Below, piece after piece: positions 37,125 to 53,230 of a DNA stretch of 64,000 nt; position 1 is the first letter of the stretch; each line of letters opens with the position of its first letter. This stretch comes from Corticium candelabrum (taxonomy: Eukaryota > Porifera > Homoscleromorpha > Homosclerophorida > Plakinidae): the NCBI RefSeq assembly GCF_963422355.1, contig NC_085088.1, forward strand, positions 5,277,807 through 5,341,806, in the 5' to 3' direction. The position numbers were made by a program, and so were the translations under genes. The notes below the pieces were generated by a model. It did no database searches, was not told where the DNA came from, and saw nothing but the letters and a program-made list of their open reading frames with translations.

Positions 37125-37996
37125 AAGCTACCAGTGATCACTACCTTCTCTACTCTGAACGAAATTCTTGCAAACAAGACAAAAACAAACTAATTGTCTT
37201 GTTGAACGTAGCACATTAGGGTTTGAAAACCAAGTGTGGAACCCCCAGTATAGATTTCTGCTTCTAGACAATAGCGGTAGCAGATAGCTTTGACATGCAA
37301 ATAAGAAACCTGTTGTCCCTCCTACCAACATGGGCTGTGCCAAGCACTCAAAGAGGGAGAGGTTTACTGGACAACAATGTCTCGTCTGGTTTACATTATA
37401 TGACCTGCAGATTATCATTCTGATCGACCAAGTCATAAGAAAACGGATCAAGTGCGCGTGCATGACCCCGCTGCAACCCGGGCGTGCACATGCATTTTCT
37501 AACGCCACCGCTTTGCGCCTTGCAGCTCACCTTGACGGCCAACGCTGGTCAGACCACAACAGCAAACAGTTCAAGTGATCTAAAATACAAAGAACATGAT
37601 GTAAGCACAAAACGATCGTGAACAAGGAAGTAATAAAGTAACAGACTTGTAAGTACAAACACCTAAGTTTCTCCGTGAAGAAAGCTCTTCCCAGTATTTA
37701 CCAGTATTCAATTCAAATTGACGCTCTCTACAGAACAATGACAGCTAGCCTAGACTCAAGACACTTGATTGATATGGTAGTATGGAACCGACGTCGCAAA
37801 GACTTCAATCCTACACGCGATAGGAGTAGAAATAGAATATGACCGAATCGTTGCCTGGCTCGATTACAGATTGTCATTAGTGGGAGTGATCTTATTTGAT
37901 ATGCACATATTTATCATAAGTATGTGGCTTTTTACGTCAACCCAATAGCGAAAGTAACTGATTTGGTGGGTTTGTAGACAATTAAGACGTGCATCA
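37125..37996 (+). repeat. Repeat unit E, left part
   Basis: It begins at AGCTACCAGTGATCACTACC (equivalent to 34,465 in unit C) and proceeds to GGTGGGTTTGTAGACAATTAAGAC, where the TIR element is inserted. The missing continuation (CTCTCTATTCTACATGG) is found at 47,178 beyond the element. Confidence 0.65.
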
Positions 37997-38449
37997 CTGC
38001 TAAAACACGAGTGTCCTAGTGACACCATTTTGTGGTCGCCAGCGCAGTTTGGCGTAACGTACTACGGTGTCTCACGGAACATCGTGGTGTCTGGCATTCA
38101 CTACCAAAGTGCGTACCTCAGTGTAGTTGCCGTGGCAACCACGTGCTACCTCGGAAGCACTACGAGGTGCCCGTATTAAGTACTTAATAAGTGCTAACTT
38201 CAATCGGGTAGTTGAGATATTGCATACATGCACTTTTATTTCAATCATAATAATGGTAGTAGAAAACAGCTCATGTCACAATTTTACAGAATTATATTCT
38301 ATTTGAGCTGGACAAACTTTACTGCACTGTCAGATACCAACAAATTATGCAAACAAAGAGAGTGAAAGTCAAGCAATTAATCTTGCTTGACCAAACTAAA
38401 TTCTTCATACTCTATGACCTCATAACTATGATAATGGTGGTTAAAGCAC

Positions 38450-42560
<4,111 letters not shown>

Positions 42561-42637
42561 ACAGAAGAAAATTGCCCTATTGGTAGCGTGCGCTATAGTT
42601 TAGCCCGTATGTATTTACTGACTGTTCACCAGTGTAC
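42561..42637. promoter_or_regulatory. Probable shared region between the two divergent genes
   Basis: Less than 100 bp separates the first coding sign of the minus gene from the first Met of the plus gene (42,638). Any promoter must therefore act in both directions or lie within the first exons. No motif could be assigned. Confidence 0.3.
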
Positions 42638-45600
42638 ATGTCTTCCTTTGACGATGGCCTGCGTCTTCACTCCAGTGTGTGCCGCCAAAAAGTATTAAAC
42701 AGGTGATCAGAGGTCTCACATCAGACCTTGTGATTCTCGCGACTGTAGTCTTTTCCACGTGCTTCATGTTTGGGAAGAAGTGTGTCTGTGTCTGCTTCGG
42801 GCAGAGAAGGAACGTCGTTTCACGTTCTTCTTCTGATCCTGAGACCGACGTAGATCAAATCAGGGAAGCGTCACTGCGGGTCTTTCCCAGCCTAAGACCT
42901 GGGGCCAGCCAATATTTCAGCAGTATTCGTCAGAGTTCGAAGAATGGCTTGATTTGGAGGATGACACGGTGATTGACAACAAGGGTAAAGTCGCAGTGAT
43001 TTTAGAAGTCAACCCTTTGGTGCTAGAGTTGACTATGTGCTTGATTACGTCATTGTCTACGCTTTCGTGTTGATAGTTTTCCAAACCAAGCTGGTGCCTA
43101 TCTCTAGTTCAACACACGCTCACGCACTCTAAGCTACTGTGTTTGCAGGATGCCGCATATGCCCGGCCACTTTGTGAGAGTGCTGCTGGTAGCAATGGTG
43201 AGCCGTTTTCTTTGGTAAATAACAGCGTGTATCAGTTGCCGCTTCTCCAGGGTCGTCGGTTTTCAGCGAGTCCAACCTTCCGTATGTTGATGATACTGAC
43301 CCAGACTTGCAGTCAAGTACCGGTATCCTTAGTATATCTACTGCACTTCAAACCTCGTTTAATACCAGTTGTCTTGTCGATGGTGGAAATAATGCTTCAT
43401 TTTCCACATTGCCTGCAGATGGTTAGTTCTCAGCAGTGATCAAGCAGTGATTCTTTTGTAAATGTTATTGTACTAGCCATCTTCACTGACCCACTGTAGT
43501 GGCTTCGGTTCTTCTGAGAGACAATCATGCATATTTCATGTACCTATATGTATGCAATGTTAATGTACCTGTGCCAGGAGTCATTTACTATACTTGAGTA
43601 ACACTGGGTCTGTTGCTGCTACTTACTAGCATCTTTAACTTCTTCAAGGCCCATATCTGCTGCCAGCAACATCTCACCTGGGCCATGTACGATGTGTATT
43701 TGAACAGTATGCCTTAGTACTATTCTAATGATTTTCTACTGTTTCCAAGAACGTTAGTTAAAGGGATTTCGTCGCGGTTGTGCGTACAGTGGTGTTTCAG
43801 TACAATACTTCACATTCAAACAGCCAGAATACTTGGTTGTTTGGCAAGGAGCTACAGTTGTCTAGACAAAATTGAAGTCAGTCGATCATTTTCATGGTGT
43901 AGCTTAGCTCATCATATGGGACAGTCAGCACTGCCCCTATTAGGCTGATCTACTGTAGACATTGCCAACTTCTTTCAAGACTTGTTAAAAGTTGTGATAA
44001 GAACTAAGTATACCTGAGCAGACATCGGCTTCAGACCGATTCCAAACGAAAGACACCACCCATTTTTGGGCCACATGCTCTTGCACTGATAGAGTTGCAT
44101 CATTGATGATTCAGCTACTGAACAATGAAAATGACGTTGTTATGTTTGCATGGGTGTGATGAGCTTGCACACAATTGAGGCCACAGTCCCTATAAAATGG
44201 TTTGCCTTTACACCTATAATTTGTGATGCATAATGCAGTTCGTCTTGCATGCTAATAGATGTACCCATTGTTGAGATGGGTAGGAGCAAAGACGTGCTGT
44301 CATTGGAATGGTAATGGACTGTATACGACTAACCTAGGGCAGCTCCATTGTCATGGCATTTGCAAAGAATATACCAACAGTCATCAGCGTGTGTGAACAG
44401 TTGAATGTTCCTAAATGTTAGTTATCACTATGGGTAAATACAACCAGAGTAAAGGTGCATGCAGTTGTGTTTGGAACATGTGTTGCCTTATTGTTTATCA
44501 TAATGTTTGTTGTGCAGACCGAGACCGCGAACGTCCTCTTCCTCAGCCTTTTCTGCTTCCCCAAAATTTTTCGGCAGATGTTGAGGCTGGTCCGAAGAAG
44601 GGGTCTATGTCTGTTACAACTATGGCAAAATTCATCACTGCTGTTGCACATGGAGTCTTTGCTTTCAAACGCTATCCATCATCAATCGACTTTACTCTGG
44701 TAGCCGATCAAATATGCACCAAGTACTCTTTCGTGAGGGATTCTGTTGGAAATGGACATGCAAGAAAAGTTGCAATCTTTTTGTTGTATCAGTCATATAG
44801 TTTGGTGTTTTATGTAGGAGTACCTGGTTGAGATGCTTCGCAACTGGTTTAAAAGGTTTCGGAGATCTGTGAAGTCTACATCAAGTGGTTGCCAAGAGTA
44901 TCAACAGCCACAACCCAAAAAAAGAAAATCATTAACTGCTAAGTTCAAGGTCATACCCCACCTCAACCAGGAGATGTTCATTCCTATAATCGACACGTTA
45001 AGGTGCTTCAGGAGTTATACATAAAGATCAATCCCTCTAAAGAAGTTGTGGTGCAACTGATGAACCAGACTTTTCCTTTTCAGAAGGGTTCGGTAATGAG
45101 TGATCCTCAGGCTGTGTCAGCAATTCTTGCAACCCACCCATTTTTGAGATGCGTTGATGAAGTTAGCTAGTTTGAATAAGCTTTCCTTCTTATATGCTAT
45201 TATGCTTCATGTATTTTAAGCTCTTCCTTGAATTTGGTCGAATTTTGAGGGAAGCTGATGTGAAGGAGACAATGTCTGTTGATTGGAAGACTAGGTGGTC
45301 TGGAAGATCATTAATCTTGCAAAGAGAGGGCAGCATCGTCATGCCATAGTGTTCGATGGACCTGTACTTTTCTCAAAGAGCATCAGAAGGTGGTGGTAAT
45401 TTCTGTGCTGTACTGGTTAAAAGGGAATTTTGTGAAGTTATAGGTTTCTTTTTGGTGTAGATTTATTGTGTGAAGGAGGTCTGTTGTTGCTGGTGTCTTA
45501 GTACAGCGAAGAAGGCTAAGTTGTCTCATGTACTTCATGTTGCAAAGGTTAGTAACAATTAGACTAATGTCATTACTCGTTCTGTCTGGCTACCTTTCCT

Positions 45601-45860
45601 ACAGAAGCATGTGGATTTAGTCTAGTACTGTACTAATTGTTTGCTTTCCATGCAGTTCTTAGCTTAGCTCTAAAGCATAGTTGGCTGTTCTAGAATTCAA
45701 GTGATGTTAATCAAGAAGCTTCAAAGCAAGAGCAACTGTCCAATGATTTTAGCGACTGATGGTAGTTCAAGAGAGTATTTTGTTGTCATTGAGAAGGCTA
45801 TACTAGGAGTAGTTAAGGCGCAGCAGATATCTGTGGGGCTTTGCTGGCAGCGTTTTACGT
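42638..45860 (+). CDS. Multi-exon conserved invertebrate protein, partner gene of the TIR element
   Basis: A Met at 42,638 opens SSFDDGLRLHSSVCRQK and a donor. Later exon-like segments follow in order: WGQPIFQQYSSEFEEWLDLE (42,900-42,970, PB1-like in style); LPYVDDTDPDLQSSTGILSI (43,275-43,435, ending at a GTTAGT donor); FLLPQNFSADVEAGPKKG and FTLVADQICTKYSFVRD (44,520-44,755); EYLVEMLRNWFKRFRRSVKS (44,820-44,880); YNRHVKVLQELYIKINPSKE with SDPQAVSAILATHPFLRCVD (44,980-45,165); EADVKETMSVDWKTRW (45,250-45,300); and NCPMILATDGSSREYFVVIE (45,735-45,795). This matches a recurrent uncharacterised family in cnidarians, fish and sponges, recognised from memory. Function is unknown. Its place next to the minus gene inside common TIRs suggests a role in the element. 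Confidence 0.5.
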
Positions 45861-47170
45861 TTTTTTTAATATTGTGATCCTGGAAACCTGCCTGGCAAAG
45901 CAGTCTTCAGAGAAAACAACAGTTGCCACAAAGTGCCTTCTAAGCACCATTATCCACATGGAGTGCTAGTTTGGACAGATTATCAAGAGCTATGTTGATA
46001 TTGGTGTGATTGTTATTTCAGTGTGTCTTGTACCATGTTCCAAATGTATGGTATGCGTGTCAGTGGTAACAGTATATGAGTTGAATCAATGTGAATGTCC
46101 CAGTTGATGAATATTTTTATGAACATCAGTAGTGCATTCTATCATATATTATACCTGTGAGGACTTCTGTAAACAGGCACCCTAAGAGACAGGTTTTACA
46201 CTACTGTTGTCTTCACAAATTGAGAGGAGCTGATCAGCATCAAAGAAAGCTATTACCGCATGTTCGAGGCTGTTGATATAGTGATGTGAAATGTGTTTTA
46301 GGAAGGTCCTGCGTGTAATTGAAGTTAGTTATGGTAAGACTTCAATGTGCTCTTGTTAGAGAACTCATATGGTCTGTTTTAGAAACCAGTGAGTGATGCA
46401 TGCATCCATACTGCGACAGCAGCATTGTAATGAGTAGCAAACATCAGGAGGTTTTCCGCTTTCTGGCTTGCTTGGAATACAACTAACAATGACCTTGAAG
46501 GGACTACTAGTGGTTTTATGTCAGAAGATAATTAGCAAATGGCCATTGCTGATGCCACCACTGGTTAGCATTTTCGAAGTTTAACTAAACACTATCAGAG
46601 TAAGGCATTAGCAATTGTTGCAACAAGAAATGTTACTGTCAGTTTTGTGTTTCCAGCAAGGAGTAATCCTGTCTGTCACGTTCGATATACAGTGCTCTTA
46701 ACTGCATGTACTGTACCGTGGTAAGAGTCCTGCATTCAGAGATTTTGTTGATGAAACTGCTACTATTTCTCTGTTGCTATAGAGACCAGAGATGACATCA
46801 CTTCTGGAACTAATCTTCCATCCTGTGAGGACATCCATGCATGATGAAAGCAAACTCAGTAAGGAGCTAGTGCTTGTCATATACTCAAGCCAACCAACTT
46901 ACATGATCTGTCATAGTGCCAGTTCAGTACTCTGTAAGGACATGGATAGAGTTATGAAATTACTTCACAGAAATACACCAGTTTTGATTGTTTCAGTTTG
47001 ATGGCTATATGACTCCGTTAAGTGTTCTTGGAGCACCATCTGTGGTACACCAGTAACCCTAGGTGGTTATGCAAGAGCACCAGAATAGGACACCTGCCAG
47101 AGTACCCTACCCTACAGAGTGTCTACCAAGAACCAGATTTGGTGCTCTGAGAGCACCTTAGTTTTAGCAG

Positions 47171-48620
47171 CATGCTATGCTCTCTATTCTACATGGTACA
47201 GAAAACCTTAATGGATCCGTCACACAAGCGGAAATAGAAAGTAGGAAATCCTACACTATCCTCCTGCATTATTTTAACTTACTGTGTGGTCAATTGCAAA
47301 GTCTCGGATATTTTAAAGTTGGTAAGAACGACCATTGAAATACAACGCTAGAACTTAATTAAGAAATTATGTTTAGAAGATAACGTTCCCTTCAGCTTGG
47401 TCGTTCCAAGGACTACCATGGAATTGCTCCAACTCATTGAAGAGCTTTCACCGTGCGGTTGGTGTGCTTTTTGTTTATCATCTCTATGTCTCACTCCGTG
47501 CTTTCCTACTTTCCCGCAACGGACTGTATTATCTCCGCTAAAATACAATCCTTCACATACTCAAGTGGATAAAGAGTGCACTTCGTCTCAGAGTATATGT
47601 AATCTTGTAAAGTTGCATTTTTCTGTATTTGCAATCAGTGCTGTAAAGCGCGTTTAATTTATGAATCACTTAGTCATGAAGAACAGCAACAATTGCAAAC
47701 TAGGTCATCGAGCCTGATTGTTGAGACCGGAGTCGTATGGTAATGTATCAGTAAGAGCATATATTATAGCTCATTCAGCTCTATCAACTGCTGTCAAAGA
47801 TTGTTACCTGACTTAGCAACTTTATGTAGAGACATACTATGCATGGTTTCAAATGGACACAAATAATTTAGGTTTCAATGGAATAACATTAAACAAACAT
47901 CACCATTGAATAATTCATCTCTCGCTGCTAATGGTAATGAGCAACAGCCATAGGTCATGGATATGAAAACCGACTTTGCTAAATTGTCCGTTTTTAAGTA
48001 CGTCTAAATGCATCTACCATATGTACATTGGTTAATTAGCTAACAAAGCAAAGAGCACCTGAATATATGCTAAACTAATGATGCCTAGAAAGTATACTGT
48101 CAATCTATCATAATGTTGTCAATAAGCAAAGAGAATTAAAACACAGGACCAAAAGATATCCTTGATGAATGCCCTCAGGTGGCAACACGACAGCATTGTT
48201 GTTCACGACATTCTATATTAGACAAATTGATCCAGAAATCATTTCAATCACATGGGTACCAATTCCTGAAAAACGATAGCAACGTGTCTGAAAGCCTTGG
48301 CACTGTCAATAAAATTGAACGCATTTTGTGGCATCCATCCTAAGAACAACCGTCTAGCTCCTTTGTAGCTTCACCATGTTGAGAAATTTCCTGAAATCAT
48401 TTTTTACTGGGAACAGTTGGACTTACATGATACGCCTGAAAACCTCTCCAACTGCAGTATGTACTAAAATGCAGTACTGAAGTTTCACCAGAAGCAAAAC
48501 AAGAACGCGGGTAACATGCAAACATCAACCAGTTTCAAGATCAGACCCCAAACTTTCAGGTGCAAAAACCACCACCATAATAGTTTCTATTATAGCTACT
48601 TGCTTATAGAGTTTGAGCGT
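47171..48620 (+). repeat. Repeat unit E, right part
   Basis: It starts with CATGCTATGCTCTCTATTCT directly after the right TIR and follows the order of unit C: AAGTAGGAAATCCTACAC (47,241), CATTGAAGAGCTTTCACCG (47,435), GGTTTCAATGGAATAAC (47,871) and CTTTGCTAAATTGTCCG (47,971). It then continues into a segment otherwise present only in copy A (for example AAACACAGGACC near 48,135 and AAACTTTCAGGTGC near 48,550). Confidence 0.6.
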
Positions 48621-49453
48621 ATCACGTTGCATTCACCTCCATACAAGAACAAACAGCTGTGACATGACTTCTCTAGACGTCTATCAGTATCTGACTAATT
48701 CTGATACTAAAATAGCCTTTGTGTCAAAGATATGTACAGTACTTCAAATAAACAGGAACACAACTGTTTTGTACTTTGGGTGACAGTTTTTCCAGAATTC
48801 TCTTTTATTCTAACAAAATAGTCTAATTTTACTGTGCTTTGCATTAAAAAGTAATTTTTTCTTGATTCAATCACAATATTGTTTATATTATCTCTAACAA
48901 AGAACATGATAATATATTTTAGATATATTAAAAATTAATTTTGAATCAATTTGCCCACCCGAGAGTCCCAGTTTTCCACAAAAGCAACTGTAAAAGTATC
49001 CTTGCATGCTCAACCTGCATGTCTGAATCAAAAAATCTAATGAACTACGTATTTGTTTGCATTTATAGAACTTTATATTTTGCAAAGTCTAATTTCAATT
49101 TGTTTTGTAATATTTTCAAATAGCTGTGGTCCAGCGTTTCATGATCGTGCCCAACCTCTTCTCAGATTCTGCATGTATGATGTTAACCCCCCTCCCCCGT
49201 AAGAAAGCTACCTTCCAAATTTTGAAGTCTGACATCTCCATCTTAACCCAATTTCTGATCTCTGAGCAACATTCTCCAGCCAATTCGCTTTAGAACAAAA
49301 CTCTCATCCGTCATGAACAACACAGGCTAAACTGGTCTTGTCAAAACTACCATAATATATGGTATGACATCAAAGGTTTTGATACCCAGCAATGGAATGC
49401 AGCTTTCCTTTGACATGCAATTAATAGGCTATCTGTTTCCCCTCCTACAATTA

Positions 49454-49545
49454 TAATAAATAAGCCGAGTTGGTGGGTGCCCAGATAGGGGTAAAGACCC
49501 CACTTACCCATCATCGAGGGGCACAGCGACACAATAATAAATTGT
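49454..49545 (+). repeat. Conserved short block, copy 1
   Basis: GCCGAGTTGGTGGGTGCCCA, GGGGTAAAGACCCC and CATCATCGAGGG followed by CGACAC recur at 61,444-61,520 with about 85 percent identity by eye, in unrelated surroundings. GGGGTAAAGACCCC can form a short hairpin. Confidence 0.55.
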
Positions 49546-49837
49546 GTCAATAAAGACATAACCCTAAAAAGTCAGTTGTTTCAAAACAAATGACAATAAG
49601 ATCGTCTCTACTTTATACATTATACAGTGCAGACTCTGTTAAGGAAAAATAGTAATGGAGATGGTAGTGATCCTGTCACAATTACACCATCTTCCTCACT
49701 AGACTGCTTCCCACCATGTAGCTTACCTTTCTTGCACATAATTAACTCGTACGTACAACTACTGGAACTAAAGCACAACCTTCAATAATTGATCTAGATA
49801 CTAGATAAAAAAACATGTGCACTAACATCTTAATTAC

Positions 49838-50462
49838 AACAAGAACGAATTAATTAATTAACCCTGAAGAGTAATCCAAATTCAACTTAGAAGCCTTACG
49901 GTAGATTCAAGATAACCGATTGATATCTAGATACTAGATAACATTCATCCAACGCTTTCCACAGTCTACCTGCAGCAGCTCATTTTATTTTTTAAATTAC
50001 TTGCAGGGCCAACATCGTTTGCCATTTTGGGTCTGATACTTGTCATTCACGACCAAATGAGAATGACCCTTCAAGGCTTGTCTTTGCCAACTTGATTTTC
50101 TAGACGACGCCTCTGCATTTCATACAGTCACGTGACCAACATTAAATTGATTTTAATAAAGCTTCAACATGGCGCGATATCGTTCTTGTTGGCTTCTGCC
50201 TTGTGACAGACGGCATGAACCTGTACACCTTCCAAATGCAGTGTGTCGTACTGTGATGTGGTCCCATCCTACAACATAGAGAACGGCAATTGCTCTAGCA
50301 GACAAGGTCGATAAATAGATGTTACATTGTAGTCTACTCTAGAATATTCTGGTTTAACTTAATTGTGGAATGGTTATTTACTGTATAGTTGAAATAACTG
50401 CAAACTTTGGCAAAGAGGAAGTTTTACTGCGTCAAGTAAGAGCTGCTTTCATTTACACAAAT

Positions 50463-50466
<4 letters not shown>
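49838..50466 (+). repeat. 630-bp direct duplication, copy 1
   Basis: From ACAAGAACGAATTAATTAAT to GCTTTCATTTACACAAATCT this segment matches 52,559-53,188 almost throughout, in the same orientation. Shared landmarks include CCTTACGGTAGATTCAAG, GCGATATCGTTCTTGTTGGC and TTTGGCAAAGAGGAAGTTTT. The copies diverge abruptly into (CA)n here and (TCTG)n there. Confidence 0.8.
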
Positions 50467-50511
<45 letters not shown>

Positions 50512-50542
50512 CACACACACATCACACACATACACGCACACA

Positions 50543-50589
<47 letters not shown>

Positions 50590-50606
50590 ACACACAGACA
50601 CAGACA

Positions 50607-50655
<49 letters not shown>

Positions 50656-50866
50656 ACACACTGATTGATATAAACCGATTGTGAAACTAAACCGTTCGCA
50701 AATCGTCTAAACCGTTTGCGAATTCGCATTTGGTTAGACCGTTTCCAAATTGATTAGACCGTATGCAAACACTAGATAACTCAATTGAGGATCTAAACCA
50801 ATTCACGAATGGTGTAGATCATTTACGATTGGTTAGCACTCCTACAATTTCATGCGCACACACACT

Positions 50867-50929
<63 letters not shown>

Positions 50930-50935
50930 ATACTT

Positions 50936-51001
<66 letters not shown>
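50466..51001. repeat. CA arrays flanking a ~20-bp degenerate minisatellite
   Basis: (CA)n occupies 50,466-50,660 and 50,862-51,001. Between them (about 50,668-50,800) are five or six imperfect copies of a unit like AGACCGTTTGCAAATTGATT. The minisatellite is AT-rich and non-coding. Confidence 0.7.
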
Positions 51002-51002
<1 letters not shown>

Positions 51003-51402
51003 ACAGTCCACACACTTCCACAAGTTAATTTATATATAAAATGATGTCATTCTCGGTACAATTGATATTTATGGTTATTGTGTGTGTGTGTGTGTGTGCA
51101 CGTGTACGTGTGTGTGTACATATAACATTGTTGATATTAACATGTTTACACTCTTTCACAAACCTTTCACTTTGCACGGACATACTTACAGCAAATTATT
51201 ACATGTAAAGTATAGTTGATAAGAAACGGTTGTTGTAATGTATGTGTTAATTAATATGAAGTTTGATTGTTTTATAAAATGTTTATTTTGTACTAAATAC
51301 AGACAGCTGATGTTTGACTTGTTTGTATTTTTAATTTAATTTTTATAATTGTTCTTGTTTCCTTCTATTGTACATGTTGTGTTGATTCTAAATCAATTTC
51401 AG

Positions 51403-52231
51403 TCTGCCATCATGGACGCAGTGGAATTTACACATGCCTGGTGTCAGTTGGGTGTATAATAGAACGGGAGAGATTGAAGGCAGACTAGCGGTAGGAGGTG
51501 ATGATGGTAATCTGCATGTTCTCACTTATAAACATGATAAGTGGGACAAGTTTGTCAGAAAGAATGGTTACATCGGGAAGGTAGTGTGTCTGGTGTTTGT
51601 AAAGGATGAAGATAAAGATCAGTTTGTGATTGAACAATTTTATTTGAATGAAGACAACAAGTGGTGTTTCCTCACAGTTCTACCAAACGAACTGCAGTTG
51701 GATGGTGTATCTGTTGTTCTTCATGACAACTCACTGTATGTGGTGTGTGGTAGGACTAAGTCATTGGAGATAGTGAACACAGCACGTGTGTTTGACCTTC
51801 ACAGCAGTCGTTGGTCCAAGGTGGATGACATGCAAACAAAACGTAGTTCCTGTTCTTCTGTTATGACAAACAACACAGTGTTTGTAGGGAGAGGAATGAC
51901 TGATGGACCTTACTTTAATAATTTTGTTGAGTGTGCAGATGTTCGTGATAGAAAATGGAGAACAATCCCCTCTACAACCACAGATTGGCCTCCACTAACA
52001 TCAGTCAGTAACAGACTGTTGGGGACTGGAGGAATGACACAACAGTGGTTTGGTTCTCCTCCTTCTAATATTGTAGAATTATATGATGAGAGATCTACTA
52101 AATGGCTTCCTCTTCCACACATGACACACAAACGGTGGGGACATGCTGCATTCTCAACTCAGAATGGAGAACTCATCACAGCAGGAGGGGATGGTGGTGG
52201 ATATTCAATAGAAAGTCTGAAGTGTGACTAA
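51403..52231 (+). CDS. Kelch-repeat beta-propeller protein, terminal exon
   Basis: The exon starts at an acceptor (AATTTCAG, ending 51,402). The frame is open from there, reading LPSWTQWNLHMPGVSWVYNR before the first internal Met at 51,434, so an upstream exon is expected. The 265 codons after that Met contain four to five Kelch-type blades: GRLAVGGDDGNLHVLTYKHD-KWDKF, LHDNSLYVVCGRTKSLEIVN with SRWSKVDDM, NNTVFVGRGM with RKWRTIP, and NRLLGTGGMTQQW with TKWLPLPHMTHKRWGHAAFS, then ELITAGGDGGG. The W-x-x-(L/V/I) and double-Gly signatures define Kelch blades. Sponge genomes carry many such short genes; the binding partner is unknown. No BTB or BACK domain is visible in this exon. Confidence 0.75.
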
Positions 52232-52291
52232 TATTTTCATTTTCTTTCAATTTGTTTGTATTTGTTAGATTATAATCTTAATTAAAACAAA

Positions 52292-52297
52292 AATAAA
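52292..52297 (+). terminator. Polyadenylation signal of the Kelch gene
   Basis: AATAAA lies 61 bp after the Kelch stop codon in an A-rich context. Confidence 0.5.
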
Positions 52298-52558
52298 ACA
52301 TTTGGTGTGTGTAACATAAACTAGATATTAACTGTAAATCATGTCATCTACGTTGTTGGGCTTTTATTTTAAATGTTCAACAGTGCGTCTGTACTGTTAC
52401 AAAGTAGAAGCACATTAGACATGTGGCTGTTCTCATAATAATAGTCACGTGATATTCCTTTTGAACGCGCAAGGTAGACCATGGACAGGAAAAAGGAATG
52501 CAAGGCGTTAGACATCCGGGAGAGTTTGTTTTGTTTTAGCTAGATCTCTAGAGCATCT

Positions 52559-53188
52559 TACAAGAACGAATTAATTAATTAATGAACTTCGAAGCGTTAT
52601 CCAACTTCAACTAAAAAGCCTTACGGTAGATTCAAGAAATCTGATTGATATCTAGTTAGTACGCCTAACATTCATCCAACGCTTTTCAGAGTCTATCTGC
52701 AACAGCTCATTTTATTTCTAGAATTACCTGCGGTGCCAACATCGTTTTCCATTTTAGGTCTCATACTTGCCATACTCGATCAAGTGAGAATGACCCTTTA
52801 CTTGTCTTTACCAACTTGATTCTGCAGACGATGCCTCTTCATTTTATACCGTCACGTGACCAACATAAAATTGATTTCAATGTAGTTTCAACATGTCGGC
52901 GCGATATCGTTCTTGTTGGCTTCTGCCTTGTGACAGACGGCATGAATCTGTAAACCTTCCAAATGCACAGTGTGTCGTACTGGGATGTGGTCCGGTCCTA
53001 CAACATAGAGGACGGCAATTGCTCTAGCAACAAGGTCGATAAATGTTACATTGTAGTCTACTTTAGAATATTCTGGTTTAACTTAATTGTGGAATGGTTA
53101 TTTACTGTATAGTTGAACTAACTGCAAACTTTGGCAAAGAGGAAGTTTTACTGTGTCAAGTAAGAGCTGCTTTCATTTACACAAATCT
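52559..53188 (+). repeat. 630-bp direct duplication, copy 2
   Basis: Second copy of 49,838-50,466, about 2.7 kb downstream. Small indels and point differences are spread evenly. It runs directly into the pyrimidine satellite. Confidence 0.8.
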
Positions 53189-53199
53189 GTGTCTATCTG

Positions 53200-53230
<31 letters not shown>

